Assembly: GCF_900182585.1 (NCBI RefSeq) | Contig: NZ_FXTM01000003.1 | Location: 57,047-121,046, forward strand | Length of the DNA stretch: 64,000 bases | Origin: Balnearium lithotrophicum | GTDB taxonomy: Bacteria > Aquificota > Aquificia > Desulfurobacteriales > Desulfurobacteriaceae | Direction: 5' to 3' | Shown here: positions 45,342 through 53,904 of the stretch, one piece after another | Layout of the letters: each line of letters opens with the position of its first letter | How positions within the stretch are numbered: the first letter of the stretch is position 1 | The notes under the pieces: generated by a model | Database searches by the model: none | What the model was told of the DNA's origin: nothing | The model's input: only the letters and a program-made list of their open reading frames with translations | Translations under genes and position numbers: made by a program

Positions 45342-46462
45342 ATTAACTCCTCTAAAATAACCCTTAAATCCCTCTCACTTGGAATTCTCGGCAGACTTCC
45401 CATCAGGTGTTTCTTCTCCATTGCCAAGGAGATAAACAAAGAAATATCGTCCTCCTTAAGGCCAACGGTTGATGCCTTTTGAGGTACTCCTAAAAATGAG
45501 AGAAACTCCTTCAGGAAATTTAAGAATCCATGAGAATTTCTTCCCATACCGATGTAATTTCCTATTTCCTCCAACTTATCCTTTATAGAAAGACCGTAGA
45601 ATTCAAGAACGGGAACTAAGAAGATGCCGTTTGAGAGTCCGTGGGGAACTCTGTAGAGTACTCCTAATATGTGAGCAAGTGTGTGAACGAGTCCTGCTCC
45701 AGCATCCGCTATTGCCATTCCGCCAAGTAAACTTCCCAACATAACCTTTTCCCTTGCCTCAATGTCCTTTGGATTTCCAAAGGCTCGGGGAAGGTAGTTT
45801 AAGATTAACTTCATAGATTCTAAGGAGTAGAGTCTGCTTATTGGTGTAGCCCTTTTTGAGAGGAAGGCCTCAATTGAATGGGTTAGAGCATCAATACCTG
45901 TGTTTGCAGTTACAAACTGGGGCATTGAAATCGTCAGCTCAGGGTCATCAATCGCAAGAGCAGGAAATAGAAATCGGGATATTAAGGGAGCCTTCCTCAA
46001 CTTTTCCCTATCGGTTAAAACTGCAAAGGGAGTTACCTCTGAACCTGAACCAGATGTAGTTGGAACAGCAACTAACGGAACTCCCGGTCTTTTAAAGACT
46101 TCCGGAATCCCTATGAACTCCCTGATGTTTCCTTCATTCTCAAGCATAACAGAGACGACCTTTGAAACGTCTAAGGGACTTCCTCCTCCCACTGCTACAA
46201 TGAGGGTAGGGGAAAACTCCTTTACCTCCTTAAGAACTTCTTCGGCATTTTCTACCGTAGGGTCCTCCTTTACAAGGGGAAAAACTTTAACCTCCCCCTC
46301 AATCTGTTCTGAAATTTTCTTCGTGTATCCTAAAGAAACGGCAGATGAACCGCAGATTACAGCCGTTCTTTTGGTATTCAAATTTAGGTATGAGATTTCC
46401 TCAGATAGTCTGTTTACTGCTTTTCTTCCAAAAACCACTCTTGTAGGGATAAAGTGTCTCAT
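45338..46462 (-). CDS. Iron-containing alcohol dehydrogenase (type III)
   Basis: A 374-aa NAD(P)-dependent oxidoreductase. VAVGGGSPLDVSKVV is the nucleotide-binding loop, VPTTSGSGSEVTPFAVLTD follows, and the metal ligands lie in DALTHSIEAFLSKRATP (His) and GLVHTLAHILGVLYRVPHGLSNG (two His). The substrate (alcohol, lactaldehyde, 1,3-propanediol) cannot be told. Its TGA stop at 45340-45338 is formed by the TCA of the IS right end, so the IS insertion replaced the original stop and changed the last residue. GGGGTGAACT precedes the ATG. Confidence 0.92.
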   Translation of the reverse strand: MRHFIPTRVVFGRKAVNRLSEEISYLNLNTKRTAVICGSSAVSLGYTKKISEQIEGEVKVFPLVKEDPTVENAEEVLKEVKEFSPTLIVAVGGGSPLDVSKVVSVMLENEGNIREFIGIPEVFKRPGVPLVAVPTTSGSGSEVTPFAVLTDREKLRKAPLISRFLFPALAIDDPELTISMPQFVTANTGIDALTHSIEAFLSKRATPISRLYSLESMKLILNYLPRAFGNPKDIEAREKVMLGSLLGGMAIADAGAGLVHTLAHILGVLYRVPHGLSNGIFLVPVLEFYGLSIKDKLEEIGNYIGMGRNSHGFLNFLKEFLSFLGVPQKASTVGLKEDDISLFISLAMEKKHLMGSLPRIPSERDLRVILEELM

Positions 46463-46529
46463 AGTTCACCCCATTGAAATTTTGATAGACTTAATAGAGT
46501 GAAGTTTAACAAATAAAACAGGAGTAACC

Positions 46530-49500
46530 ATGAAGATTGCTGAGTTTCACAGAATGTGTCCAAACTGCGGTGGAATTATTTCGGACGAAAGGTTGAGAAA
46601 GGGTTTACCATGTGAAAAATGTCTTCCGAAAGAGATAGAGTACAAGGAGAGGGAGGAAATCTGTAGAGCTCTCGACAGAAACCTAAAGAGGTTTTCTGAA
46701 ATTTGCGAACTTGACGAATTTGTTAAGGAGTACTCTGAGTTTTTTAAGGAGAAGACAGGTTTTACCCCTTGGAGCCTCCAGGTTATGTGGACTAAAAGGG
46801 TTGCTCTCAAAAAGTCATTTACTATGATAGCTCCTACTGGAGTTGGGAAAACAACGTGGGGACTTGTTACGAGTGCCTTTTTAAAAGGAAAAGTATACAT
46901 AATCGTTCCGACAAGGCTTTTGGTCCTTCAAACTGTAGAGAGACTCAAGAAGCTGACCGATAAAAAAATCGTTGCCTACACGGGGAAAAAGAGAGAAAAG
47001 GAGGAGATAAAGGGAGGAAATTACGATATCTTGGTTACTACAACAAACTTTCTCTACAGGAACTTTGAAATAATTCCCAAACCCTTTAACTTTGTCTTTG
47101 TTGACGATGTAGATTCCCTCCTAAAGAGTGCAAAGAACGTTGATAAGGTTATAGAGCTCTTAGGATTTACCGATAACGATGTTAATTTAGCCCTCAAAAT
47201 TCTTGACCTAAAGGCAAGAGCTGCAAAGTTAGGTGAAAAAGTCGATAAAAAACTAATAGAAAGGATTCGTAAGTATGAGAGATACTTGGAAAGGAGAAGG
47301 AGGGAAATAGATAACGTCTTAGTTGTCTCATCTGCAACCTCTCAGCCTAAGTCAAGGAGAGTTAAGCTTTTTAGGGAAATTTTGGGATTTGAAGTAGGAA
47401 AGTCTGCTACTGCCTTAAGGAACGTTGAGGACGTTCTCATCTACACAGATAAGGACCTCTTAGAGGAAACTGTTGAGAGGGTAAAGAGGTACGGTAAGGG
47501 AGCTTTTGTCTTTATCTCAAGCGATATGGGAAAGGACTACGTTGACATTGTTGTGGATACTCTCAACAAGAACGGTATTCCTGCTGTTTCCTACGAGGAT
47601 TTTGACCCTGAAAACCAGAAAAGGTTTGTTGAGGGAGACCTTTGGGCTGCAGTAGGAATAGCGAGTTACAGAAATCCCTTAGCAAGGGGAATCGATTTAC
47701 CACAGGCCGTCAGGTATGCCGTTTTTATAGGCGTTCCAAAGATGGAGTTCAGTGTAAGACTCACCCTTGCCCCAATTAAGCTCTTTGGAATGCTCCTTGT
47801 TTTGAGGGAACTCCTTCCAGAGGAGGAGCAGGTAAGGGCTATCTCGTACGTATCCTACTTAAAGAAGTACCTTAGTCTGAAGGAGGAGCTCTTAGATAGG
47901 TACCCAAAAATAAAGGAAAAACTTACAGAAATTAAGGAATTTTTGGATAGATACCTTTCAGACAAGAGTTTCCTTGAGAAAATTAAGGAGTCTGAAACTG
48001 TTTCTTTGAAGGAGAAGGATGGGGAGCTTTTTGTAGTTGTTGGAGATGCAGCAGGTTACGTTCAGGCTTCTGGAAGGACTTCAAGGATGTTTGCTGGAGG
48101 ACTTACAAAGGGGCTCAGCCTTACGTTGGTGGACGATTTAAAAGCCCTAAACTCATTGAGAAAGAGAGTCATAATATTCCTCGAGGACATTAACTTCAAA
48201 GTTTTAAACTATGACAAAGGTAGGGATTTAGCTGAAAAGTTCGGATTTGAACTTGTGGACGAAAGGGACCTCGAGAGGATTTTTAAAGTTATAGATAAGG
48301 ACAGGGAGAGGGTTAGGAAGATTCTATCAGGGGAAATTACACCCGAAACAAAAAGCTTAGTGACAACGGGGCTTATCGTTGTTGAATCTCCAAACAAGGC
48401 AAGGACAATTGCCAATTTCTTTGGAAAACCTATAAGGAGAAGAATTAAAGATGTTGATGCATACGAGATAAACATAGGGAACAAACTCCTACTCCTTACG
48501 GCATCAAAGGGACACGTCTTCGACTTAACCGTAAGGGACGGAATCTGGGGAGTTAAGGAGGAGGATGGAAGGTACATTCCCGTTTACGACACTATTAAGT
48601 ACTGTACAAAGTGCAACGAGCAGACAACAGAGCCCTTCTGCTCAAAGTGTGAGGGAAGACCCGATGTTGACAAGATAACAATTGTTGAAGCACTGAGGGA
48701 ATTGGGGCTTGAGGTTGATGAGATTTTCATAGCTAGTGACCCAGATACGGAGGGAGAAAAGATTGGATGGGACGTGGGAAGAGTTCTTCAGCCCTATCAG
48801 ATGAAGATGAAGAGAATGGAATTTCACGAGGTAACAAAGTGGGCATTCATGGAGGCCCTTGAAAATCCAAGGGAAATTGATGAAAACTTAGTCAAAGCTC
48901 AAATTGTAAGGAGAGTTGCCGACAGGTGGGTAGGTTTTTCACTGAGCCAGCACCTCTGGAAGGTATTTAAAAAGCACTGGCTATCTGCCGGTAGGGTTCA
49001 GACTCCCGTTTTAGGCTGGGTAATAGAGAGGTACAGGGAAAGTAAGGAGAGAATAGGTCTATTAATTGTTGAGTCTAACGGTTTAAAGTTTTCATTTAAA
49101 GTTGAAAACTTAGAGGAGCTAAAGAGAATAGTTGCTGACAAGTTAAAGATAAAAGTTTTAAAACAGGAGACTGTAGAGAAGAATCCAAGACCTCCTTACA
49201 ACACTGGGGAGCTCCTCAGGGAGGCCTCGGACAGATTGGGACTTTCAGCAGAAAGAATAATGGAAATTGCTCAGGACTTGTTTGAGAGTGGCTTTATCAC
49301 CTACCACAGAACGGATTCAACAAGGGTTTCAACGGTAGGCATGGGAGTTGCAAAGGAGTACATATCTGAAAAGTTTGGAAGTGAATTTGTGAAACTTAGG
49401 CCTTGGGGAGAGGGAGGAGCTCACGAGTGTATAAGACCTACAAGACCGATTGATGAGTCAGGTTTGAGGACCCTTGTAACTGTTTCAGGTTCCTCCGCAA

Positions 49501-50090
49501 GAATGACAAAGGAGCACTTTAAAGTTTACGACCTGATATTCAGGAGATTTATTGCCTCTCAAATGGTTCCTTTTAAAGGGGAAAAGGTTGTTTTAGAGGT
49601 AAAGCTCCTTCCCGATGAGATTAGAACGGAGGAAGAGTTTCTGACAGAGATTGTTAAAGATGGCTGGAACCTCGTTTGGCCCGTTGAAACAGATGAAATT
49701 CCCATTGAAGTTAAGGAGGGAGAGAGTTACTACTTTGACGTTACTACTGTTTCAAGGAGAAAAATTCCAAAGGCATTCCCATTTACACAGGGAGAGCTTG
49801 TTGAGGAGATGAGAAAGAGAGGTATAGGAAGACCATCAACGTACGCAAAGATTGTTCAAACAATCTTAGATAGGGGATACGTCGTTGAGAAGGGAAAGTT
49901 CTTGTATCCAACAAGGTTGGGAATAAAGGTTTACGAATACTTATCAACAAATTTCCCAGAGTACACCTCGGAAGAATTTACAAGGGAGCTTGAGGAGTTA
50001 ATGGACAGAGTTGAGAATGGAGAGGCAGATTATTTACAGATAATAGATGGTTTAAAGCCTGTCTTAAAGTTTGCAGAGACAAGGTCTTAA
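46530..50090 (+). CDS. rgy: Reverse gyrase
   Basis: A 1186-aa ATP-dependent topoisomerase that introduces positive supercoils, a marker of hyperthermophiles and some thermophiles. The N-terminal zinc finger uses C10, C13, C28 and C31. The helicase part has Walker A APTGVGKT at 101-108 and DDVD at 192-195, with a latch/linker to about 600. The TopIA part starts VVESPNKARTI (about 618), carries a second zinc finger from C692, and has the catalytic tyrosine Y925 in FITYHRTDSTRV. All functional elements are intact. It is a single gene, divergent from the alcohol dehydrogenase, with AGGAG before the ATG. Confidence 0.98.
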   Translation: MKIAEFHRMCPNCGGIISDERLRKGLPCEKCLPKEIEYKEREEICRALDRNLKRFSEICELDEFVKEYSEFFKEKTGFTPWSLQVMWTKRVALKKSFTMIAPTGVGKTTWGLVTSAFLKGKVYIIVPTRLLVLQTVERLKKLTDKKIVAYTGKKREKEEIKGGNYDILVTTTNFLYRNFEIIPKPFNFVFVDDVDSLLKSAKNVDKVIELLGFTDNDVNLALKILDLKARAAKLGEKVDKKLIERIRKYERYLERRRREIDNVLVVSSATSQPKSRRVKLFREILGFEVGKSATALRNVEDVLIYTDKDLLEETVERVKRYGKGAFVFISSDMGKDYVDIVVDTLNKNGIPAVSYEDFDPENQKRFVEGDLWAAVGIASYRNPLARGIDLPQAVRYAVFIGVPKMEFSVRLTLAPIKLFGMLLVLRELLPEEEQVRAISYVSYLKKYLSLKEELLDRYPKIKEKLTEIKEFLDRYLSDKSFLEKIKESETVSLKEKDGELFVVVGDAAGYVQASGRTSRMFAGGLTKGLSLTLVDDLKALNSLRKRVIIFLEDINFKVLNYDKGRDLAEKFGFELVDERDLERIFKVIDKDRERVRKILSGEITPETKSLVTTGLIVVESPNKARTIANFFGKPIRRRIKDVDAYEINIGNKLLLLTASKGHVFDLTVRDGIWGVKEEDGRYIPVYDTIKYCTKCNEQTTEPFCSKCEGRPDVDKITIVEALRELGLEVDEIFIASDPDTEGEKIGWDVGRVLQPYQMKMKRMEFHEVTKWAFMEALENPREIDENLVKAQIVRRVADRWVGFSLSQHLWKVFKKHWLSAGRVQTPVLGWVIERYRESKERIGLLIVESNGLKFSFKVENLEELKRIVADKLKIKVLKQETVEKNPRPPYNTGELLREASDRLGLSAERIMEIAQDLFESGFITYHRTDSTRVSTVGMGVAKEYISEKFGSEFVKLRPWGEGGAHECIRPTRPIDESGLRTLVTVSGSSARMTKEHFKVYDLIFRRFIASQMVPFKGEKVVLEVKLLPDEIRTEEEFLTEIVKDGWNLVWPVETDEIPIEVKEGESYYFDVTTVSRRKIPKAFPFTQGELVEEMRKRGIGRPSTYAKIVQTILDRGYVVEKGKFLYPTRLGIKVYEYLSTNFPEYTSEEFTRELEELMDRVENGEADYLQIIDGLKPVLKFAETRS

Positions 50091-50109
50091 CTCCAGTTTA
50101 TTTTAGTTT

Positions 50110-50123
50110 TTGATAAATATCAA
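50110..50123. promoter_or_regulatory. FNR/CRP-type operator upstream of the Pel-like operon
   Basis: TTGATAAATATCAA is an exact match to the FNR consensus TTGAT-N4-ATCAA. Its centre is about 85 bp upstream of the predicted operon start. A second dyad with arms ACAAT and ATTGT lies at 50157-50170, next to the -35. The region is AT-rich, so chance is possible, but the exact match and placement are notable. Confidence 0.5.
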
Positions 50124-50166
50124 TGTGTATAAGACATAAACTTTATAGAAATAGATACAATGAATA

Positions 50167-50195
50167 TTGTCATTATACCTAAACGTTATTATATT
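50167..50195 (+). promoter_or_regulatory. Sigma70-type promoter of the Pel-like operon
   Basis: TTGTCA at 50167-50172 and TATATT at 50190-50195 are separated by 17 bp, each one mismatch from consensus. Transcription would begin near 50202, leaving a leader of about 40 nt before ATG 50244. It is the best promoter in the 153-bp gap after rgy. Confidence 0.6.
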
Positions 50196-50243
50196 TAACC
50201 TTATGGAAAGGACGATTTATACCTTTAGATAGTGGAAGAGGAT

Positions 50244-51191
50244 ATGACGTATCTTTTTAACCTGAAGGACAGAGAGAAAAACTTTGATTATGTTCTTACA
50301 CTAATAAACATTGTTGTATCTCTAACAATAGGTAGCATTGTAGCTCTAAGTGATGAAAAAATTTTCTTTTTCATCACGCCGTTACACATTATATTCTTAA
50401 TTTTCTCTATTTACTTACTAAAGAATGATAAAATTCATTTATTCCAGTATGTATATAGTGCCTCAACGTTTATATTCTATGCGTTATTAACAATAATCTT
50501 ACCTCCTGAAAGAAATATATGGATATTTATATATCCTATAATAGCTACATTCTTTTCTAAATATGAACTAGGATTGATTCTTTCTCTTCTTATTATGGTT
50601 TTACTTGGTATAGATATATCCTTCAAATACAGGATTGTTAGCCTTGATGTTATACCTCCAAAACTTTCCTTACGTCTGCATATTTTACTTGCGTATATTT
50701 TTGTCCTAATTATAGTTTTCATTAGGTCCTTAAGAGTTAGTACCTACATTAATTTCTTAGAAAGGATATACCCTGTAGATTTAGAAACGGGAGCTTTAAG
50801 TAGATATCAGCTAGAAAGAGAAATAGAACAAGCTATTTCTCTATTAAAACGTTACGACTTTCCATTTCTTTATATTGCTATTGGTATAGAAGAGCTGCGA
50901 AAACTTAATCCACATAAAGTTCAGAAAGTTTTAGCTGAGCTTGTTTCAGGAATAAAAAGTATAATCCGGGATAGTGATTTCATAGCACGTTACAATAGAA
51001 ATTTATTCATAATACAGTTGGCAAATACTTCCTCAGAAAAAGCTCAACCTGTTATAGAAAGAATCAATAAATATCTTGAGAAATTTAGCAAGGAGTACTC
51101 TATAAAAGTGAACATTGCTGTGACTGACCTTGAGAAGGATGATACAGTGGATACGCTTATTGAAAAGCTTTTAAGGAAACTCAGAGAATGA
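50244..51191 (+). CDS. PelD-like membrane protein with degenerate GGDEF domain (putative c-di-GMP receptor)
   Basis: A 315-aa inner-membrane protein. About six hydrophobic helices fill residues 15-165, then a GGDEF-fold domain runs from about 175 to the end. The active-site motif is lost (RYNRNLF at 249-255 where RYGGDEF is expected), but the inhibitory-site RxxD is kept as RDSD at 242-245, exactly five residues before it. That combination is the one by which PelD senses c-di-GMP. It is shorter than Pseudomonas PelD and no GAF domain is evident. The start is ATG 50244 behind GGAAGAGG; GTG 50232 would add four residues. It heads the operon, and its stop overlaps the next ATG (ATGA). Confidence 0.75.
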   Translation: MTYLFNLKDREKNFDYVLTLINIVVSLTIGSIVALSDEKIFFFITPLHIIFLIFSIYLLKNDKIHLFQYVYSASTFIFYALLTIILPPERNIWIFIYPIIATFFSKYELGLILSLLIMVLLGIDISFKYRIVSLDVIPPKLSLRLHILLAYIFVLIIVFIRSLRVSTYINFLERIYPVDLETGALSRYQLEREIEQAISLLKRYDFPFLYIAIGIEELRKLNPHKVQKVLAELVSGIKSIIRDSDFIARYNRNLFIIQLANTSSEKAQPVIERINKYLEKFSKEYSIKVNIAVTDLEKDDTVDTLIEKLLRKLRE

Positions 51192-52204
51192 GGATATTAT
51201 TAGTAATTTTAATTCTACTAACTGTCTGGTCATGTCAAGTTGAACCTCCTGAAGAAAAGGAAATTGAAAAATCAAAGGACATTATAAAAGTAACAATAGA
51301 AGGTTTAATTTATCCTTCAGAAGACAGAAAGATAATTTCCCCGGTTACTGCAAGGGTAAAGAAAATCTATAAAAGTACCGGAGATTACGTTAGAAAGGGA
51401 GAGGTAATTCTTGAACTTGATATAAAAGACCTTGAAAGGAAATATCGTCAAGCTCTTATAAACTATAAAATATCAAAAATTCGGTATGAGGAATTCTATC
51501 TACCCCAGAGAATAACAGCCAGTGACGTAGCTATAAATAATGCAAAGGAGGACCTTTTAAAAAGTTATGAACTTTATAAGAAAGGATACATATCGCTTTC
51601 TGAGCTTCACAGTGCAGAGATACGTTATGAGACTTTATTAAAAAGCAGGAAGAAAAGTGAATATACCTACAGAAAAGATAGTTACCTTCTGCAAAAAAAG
51701 AGAAAGGAAGCACTGGAAAATTTAAAAAAAGCCAAGATAGCACTGGAAAAAGCTAAAGAAGCACTAAAATATAGATACATTATTAGTCCTATAAGCGGTT
51801 TTATTGCCAAACTTTCCCCCATTGAGGGACAAGAAATTTTCAAGAACGATGAAATTGGGGAGATAATTAATATTGATAAAGTTAAGCTTAAAGGAGCATT
51901 TTTTCCAGGAACTTATCAGTTTTTAAAGGTGGGAATGGAGGGAGACGTTAAGTGTTTTACAGTTCCTGCCTATGTAGGTAAGGCAAAGATAGAAAAGCTT
52001 GTTCCGATAGTTGACCCTACTCTGGGTAGAATGGTTTTATATATGACTTTGGATAATAGGAATTACATTCTTCAACCACAAACTAAGTGTCTTATTAGTT
52101 TCAAGTTTAAACCTGAGGAGGTTGGAGCTATGGGTCTCGATTTACCAAAAGAGGGGAATGAAATATTCATAAAATCAAATATAAAATCTAAAAAATTAAA
52201 ATGA
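51188..52204 (+). CDS. HlyD-like periplasmic adaptor lipoprotein
   Basis: A 338-aa membrane-fusion protein. The lipobox LTVWSC places the lipidated Cys at about residue 16. A split biotinyl-lipoyl domain (SPVTARVKKIYKSTGDYVRKGEVILELD and YIISPISGFIAKLSPIEGQEI) flanks a long alpha-hairpin (about 80-195) rich in Lys and Glu, followed by the beta-barrel domain (LKGAFFPGTYQFLKVGMEG). It would link an inner-membrane machine to the TolC-like channel encoded next (ATGA overlap). Canonical Pel loci have no such protein. Confidence 0.85.
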   Translation: MRILLVILILLTVWSCQVEPPEEKEIEKSKDIIKVTIEGLIYPSEDRKIISPVTARVKKIYKSTGDYVRKGEVILELDIKDLERKYRQALINYKISKIRYEEFYLPQRITASDVAINNAKEDLLKSYELYKKGYISLSELHSAEIRYETLLKSRKKSEYTYRKDSYLLQKKRKEALENLKKAKIALEKAKEALKYRYIISPISGFIAKLSPIEGQEIFKNDEIGEIINIDKVKLKGAFFPGTYQFLKVGMEGDVKCFTVPAYVGKAKIEKLVPIVDPTLGRMVLYMTLDNRNYILQPQTKCLISFKFKPEEVGAMGLDLPKEGNEIFIKSNIKSKKLK

Positions 52205-53904
52205 AAGCGTCTAAAAGTTATTTTTTGTTTTTTCTTCTGTTACTTGGATTTTCTGTCTGCTATGCAAAGGGTAATATAGCTTATTCATTACAGGTTTATA
52301 CATCAAACAATTTTAAATTTGCCAATCAATTTCTAAATAAAGTTAAACTTAAAAATGACAAATTCTTTATCTATAAGACAGATAAAGGAATGTGGACTGT
52401 TAGAATATTTTTATTACCAACAGTTAAAGAGGCTTCTTCTCACATAAAGGAAGTTCAGAATATTGTTGGAACAAAAGATATTTCCATTGTTCCTTCGGAT
52501 TTGCGAAAACTCAATACGAAGTTAAAGTCTAAAATTTATAGAGAAAAAGGAATTTCAGAGAAAAAAAAGAAAAAAATAGTTAAAAAGAAATCCACCAAGG
52601 ATTTGTTCAAAAAAAATGTTATATTTAAGGAATCAAGAAAAAAAATACAGAAAATAGAACCAATTGAAAAGAAGCAGTCTAGACATAGCAACAAAGTCAA
52701 AGAGATTAAAACATTAGTAAATAAAGAAAGAATATTGACCCTTTCTGATTATCTAAAGTTAGTTGAAAAAAATAATGAAAACATCTCTATTAGTTTTAAG
52801 GATTTTAAAAGGAATATTTTAAATTTTTATAGGAATCTAGACTATTACAACTTTAATCTATCTATTTCTGGCAGCTTTCTTGAAAAGTATTATATGAATA
52901 ACAGTTTTTCTAATGAAAAATCTATATCAATCAAAGGTTCAAAAGTCCTATATGATGGAGGAGTAAAAAGTTTATTGGAAAAGGAGCTTTATATAGTACT
53001 ATCTCTAGAAAAGCAAAAAGTTCTAAGGGCAGTTCAATTATTAAAGCTTTCAGCAGTATCTACGTATATACAGACCTTTTATCACCAAGAACTAATAAAT
53101 ATTATAAAGGAACAATTAGAGAATAGAAAGAAATTCTTTTTATCTTTGAAGCAAATGTACAAAAAAGAAACTAAAATTTCTAAATACGCTCTTCTTACAG
53201 AGGAAAGAGAGATTTTTAAATTAAAGAATGCACTTTTAAGAGAAAGAACTGTATATAAAAAGTGGGAATTAGAACTACGAACGATGGGTGGTATAAATGA
53301 TACTACCCCCTTAAAATTACTCCCTCCTGATATTAACTATTTTCCAAGTATTTCCAGAGGAGAAAGAAAAGCTCTGGAAAGTTCTCCAATTATCAATATA
53401 GATAGGTACAAAATAAAAGATGCTGCTATTTCTTATTACATCGAAAAAAAGAGAAATAAACCACTTGTAACCCTCACTAGTGGAATTACTGCCTCTAACG
53501 TAATGAAGTCTCCCTTTTACGATATAGGAATAACAATTACCTATCCTCTTTTTGATGAAAAGGAAAGAGGTAGAAAACTTTTATTGAAAAAACTTGACTT
53601 ATTAAAAAGAAAACTCACTTTAAAAAGGGACTTGAAGAATACTGTCAAAAGCTTTCTTTCTTTGTATGAAGATTATAAGCTTTATAAAAGAGAAAAAATC
53701 TTGTTAGGAAGGATTTTGGAGTTGGATAAGAAGCGATTAGAAATATCAAAGGAAAAGTATATCGAAGGATTAGGTGATTACATATCTGTAATGACCTCTT
53801 GGAATGACCTTTTAATTACAAAGAAAAAGCTTTTGTTATCTTCATTGCTAGAAAATAAAGTTCTATTTGATATTTCAATAATGGAAGGAAGTGATTTGAA
53901 ATGA
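52201..53904 (+). CDS. TolC-family outer-membrane channel with N-terminal SPOR-like domain
   Basis: A 567-aa protein with signal peptide (YFLFFLLLLGFSVCYAKG). Residues ~28-95 look like a SPOR domain (YSLQVYTSNNFKFANQFLNKV, WTVRIFLLPTVKEASSHIKEV). A very basic Lys-rich linker (about 110-175) follows. From about 180 the TolC/OEP pattern appears, with long coiled coils and LVEKNNENISISFKDFKRN and PFYDIGITITYPLFD barrel segments. A SPOR-TolC fusion would tether the channel to denuded peptidoglycan. It overlaps pelF by 4 bp (ATGA). Confidence 0.75.
   Translation: MKASKSYFLFFLLLLGFSVCYAKGNIAYSLQVYTSNNFKFANQFLNKVKLKNDKFFIYKTDKGMWTVRIFLLPTVKEASSHIKEVQNIVGTKDISIVPSDLRKLNTKLKSKIYREKGISEKKKKKIVKKKSTKDLFKKNVIFKESRKKIQKIEPIEKKQSRHSNKVKEIKTLVNKERILTLSDYLKLVEKNNENISISFKDFKRNILNFYRNLDYYNFNLSISGSFLEKYYMNNSFSNEKSISIKGSKVLYDGGVKSLLEKELYIVLSLEKQKVLRAVQLLKLSAVSTYIQTFYHQELINIIKEQLENRKKFFLSLKQMYKKETKISKYALLTEEREIFKLKNALLRERTVYKKWELELRTMGGINDTTPLKLLPPDINYFPSISRGERKALESSPIINIDRYKIKDAAISYYIEKKRNKPLVTLTSGITASNVMKSPFYDIGITITYPLFDEKERGRKLLLKKLDLLKRKLTLKRDLKNTVKSFLSLYEDYKLYKREKILLGRILELDKKRLEISKEKYIEGLGDYISVMTSWNDLLITKKKLLLSSLLENKVLFDISIMEGSDLK

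Noticed and set aside
45900..46502. 200-codon plus-strand frame opposite the alcohol dehydrogenase
   Set aside because: Shadow of a certain gene; no start signal and no motif.
51188..53904. HlyD-like and TolC-like genes as an independent drug-efflux pump
   Set aside because: No RND or ABC pump gene is adjacent, and both are locked by 4-bp overlaps between the PelD-like and pelF genes, so a role in the same export system is more likely.
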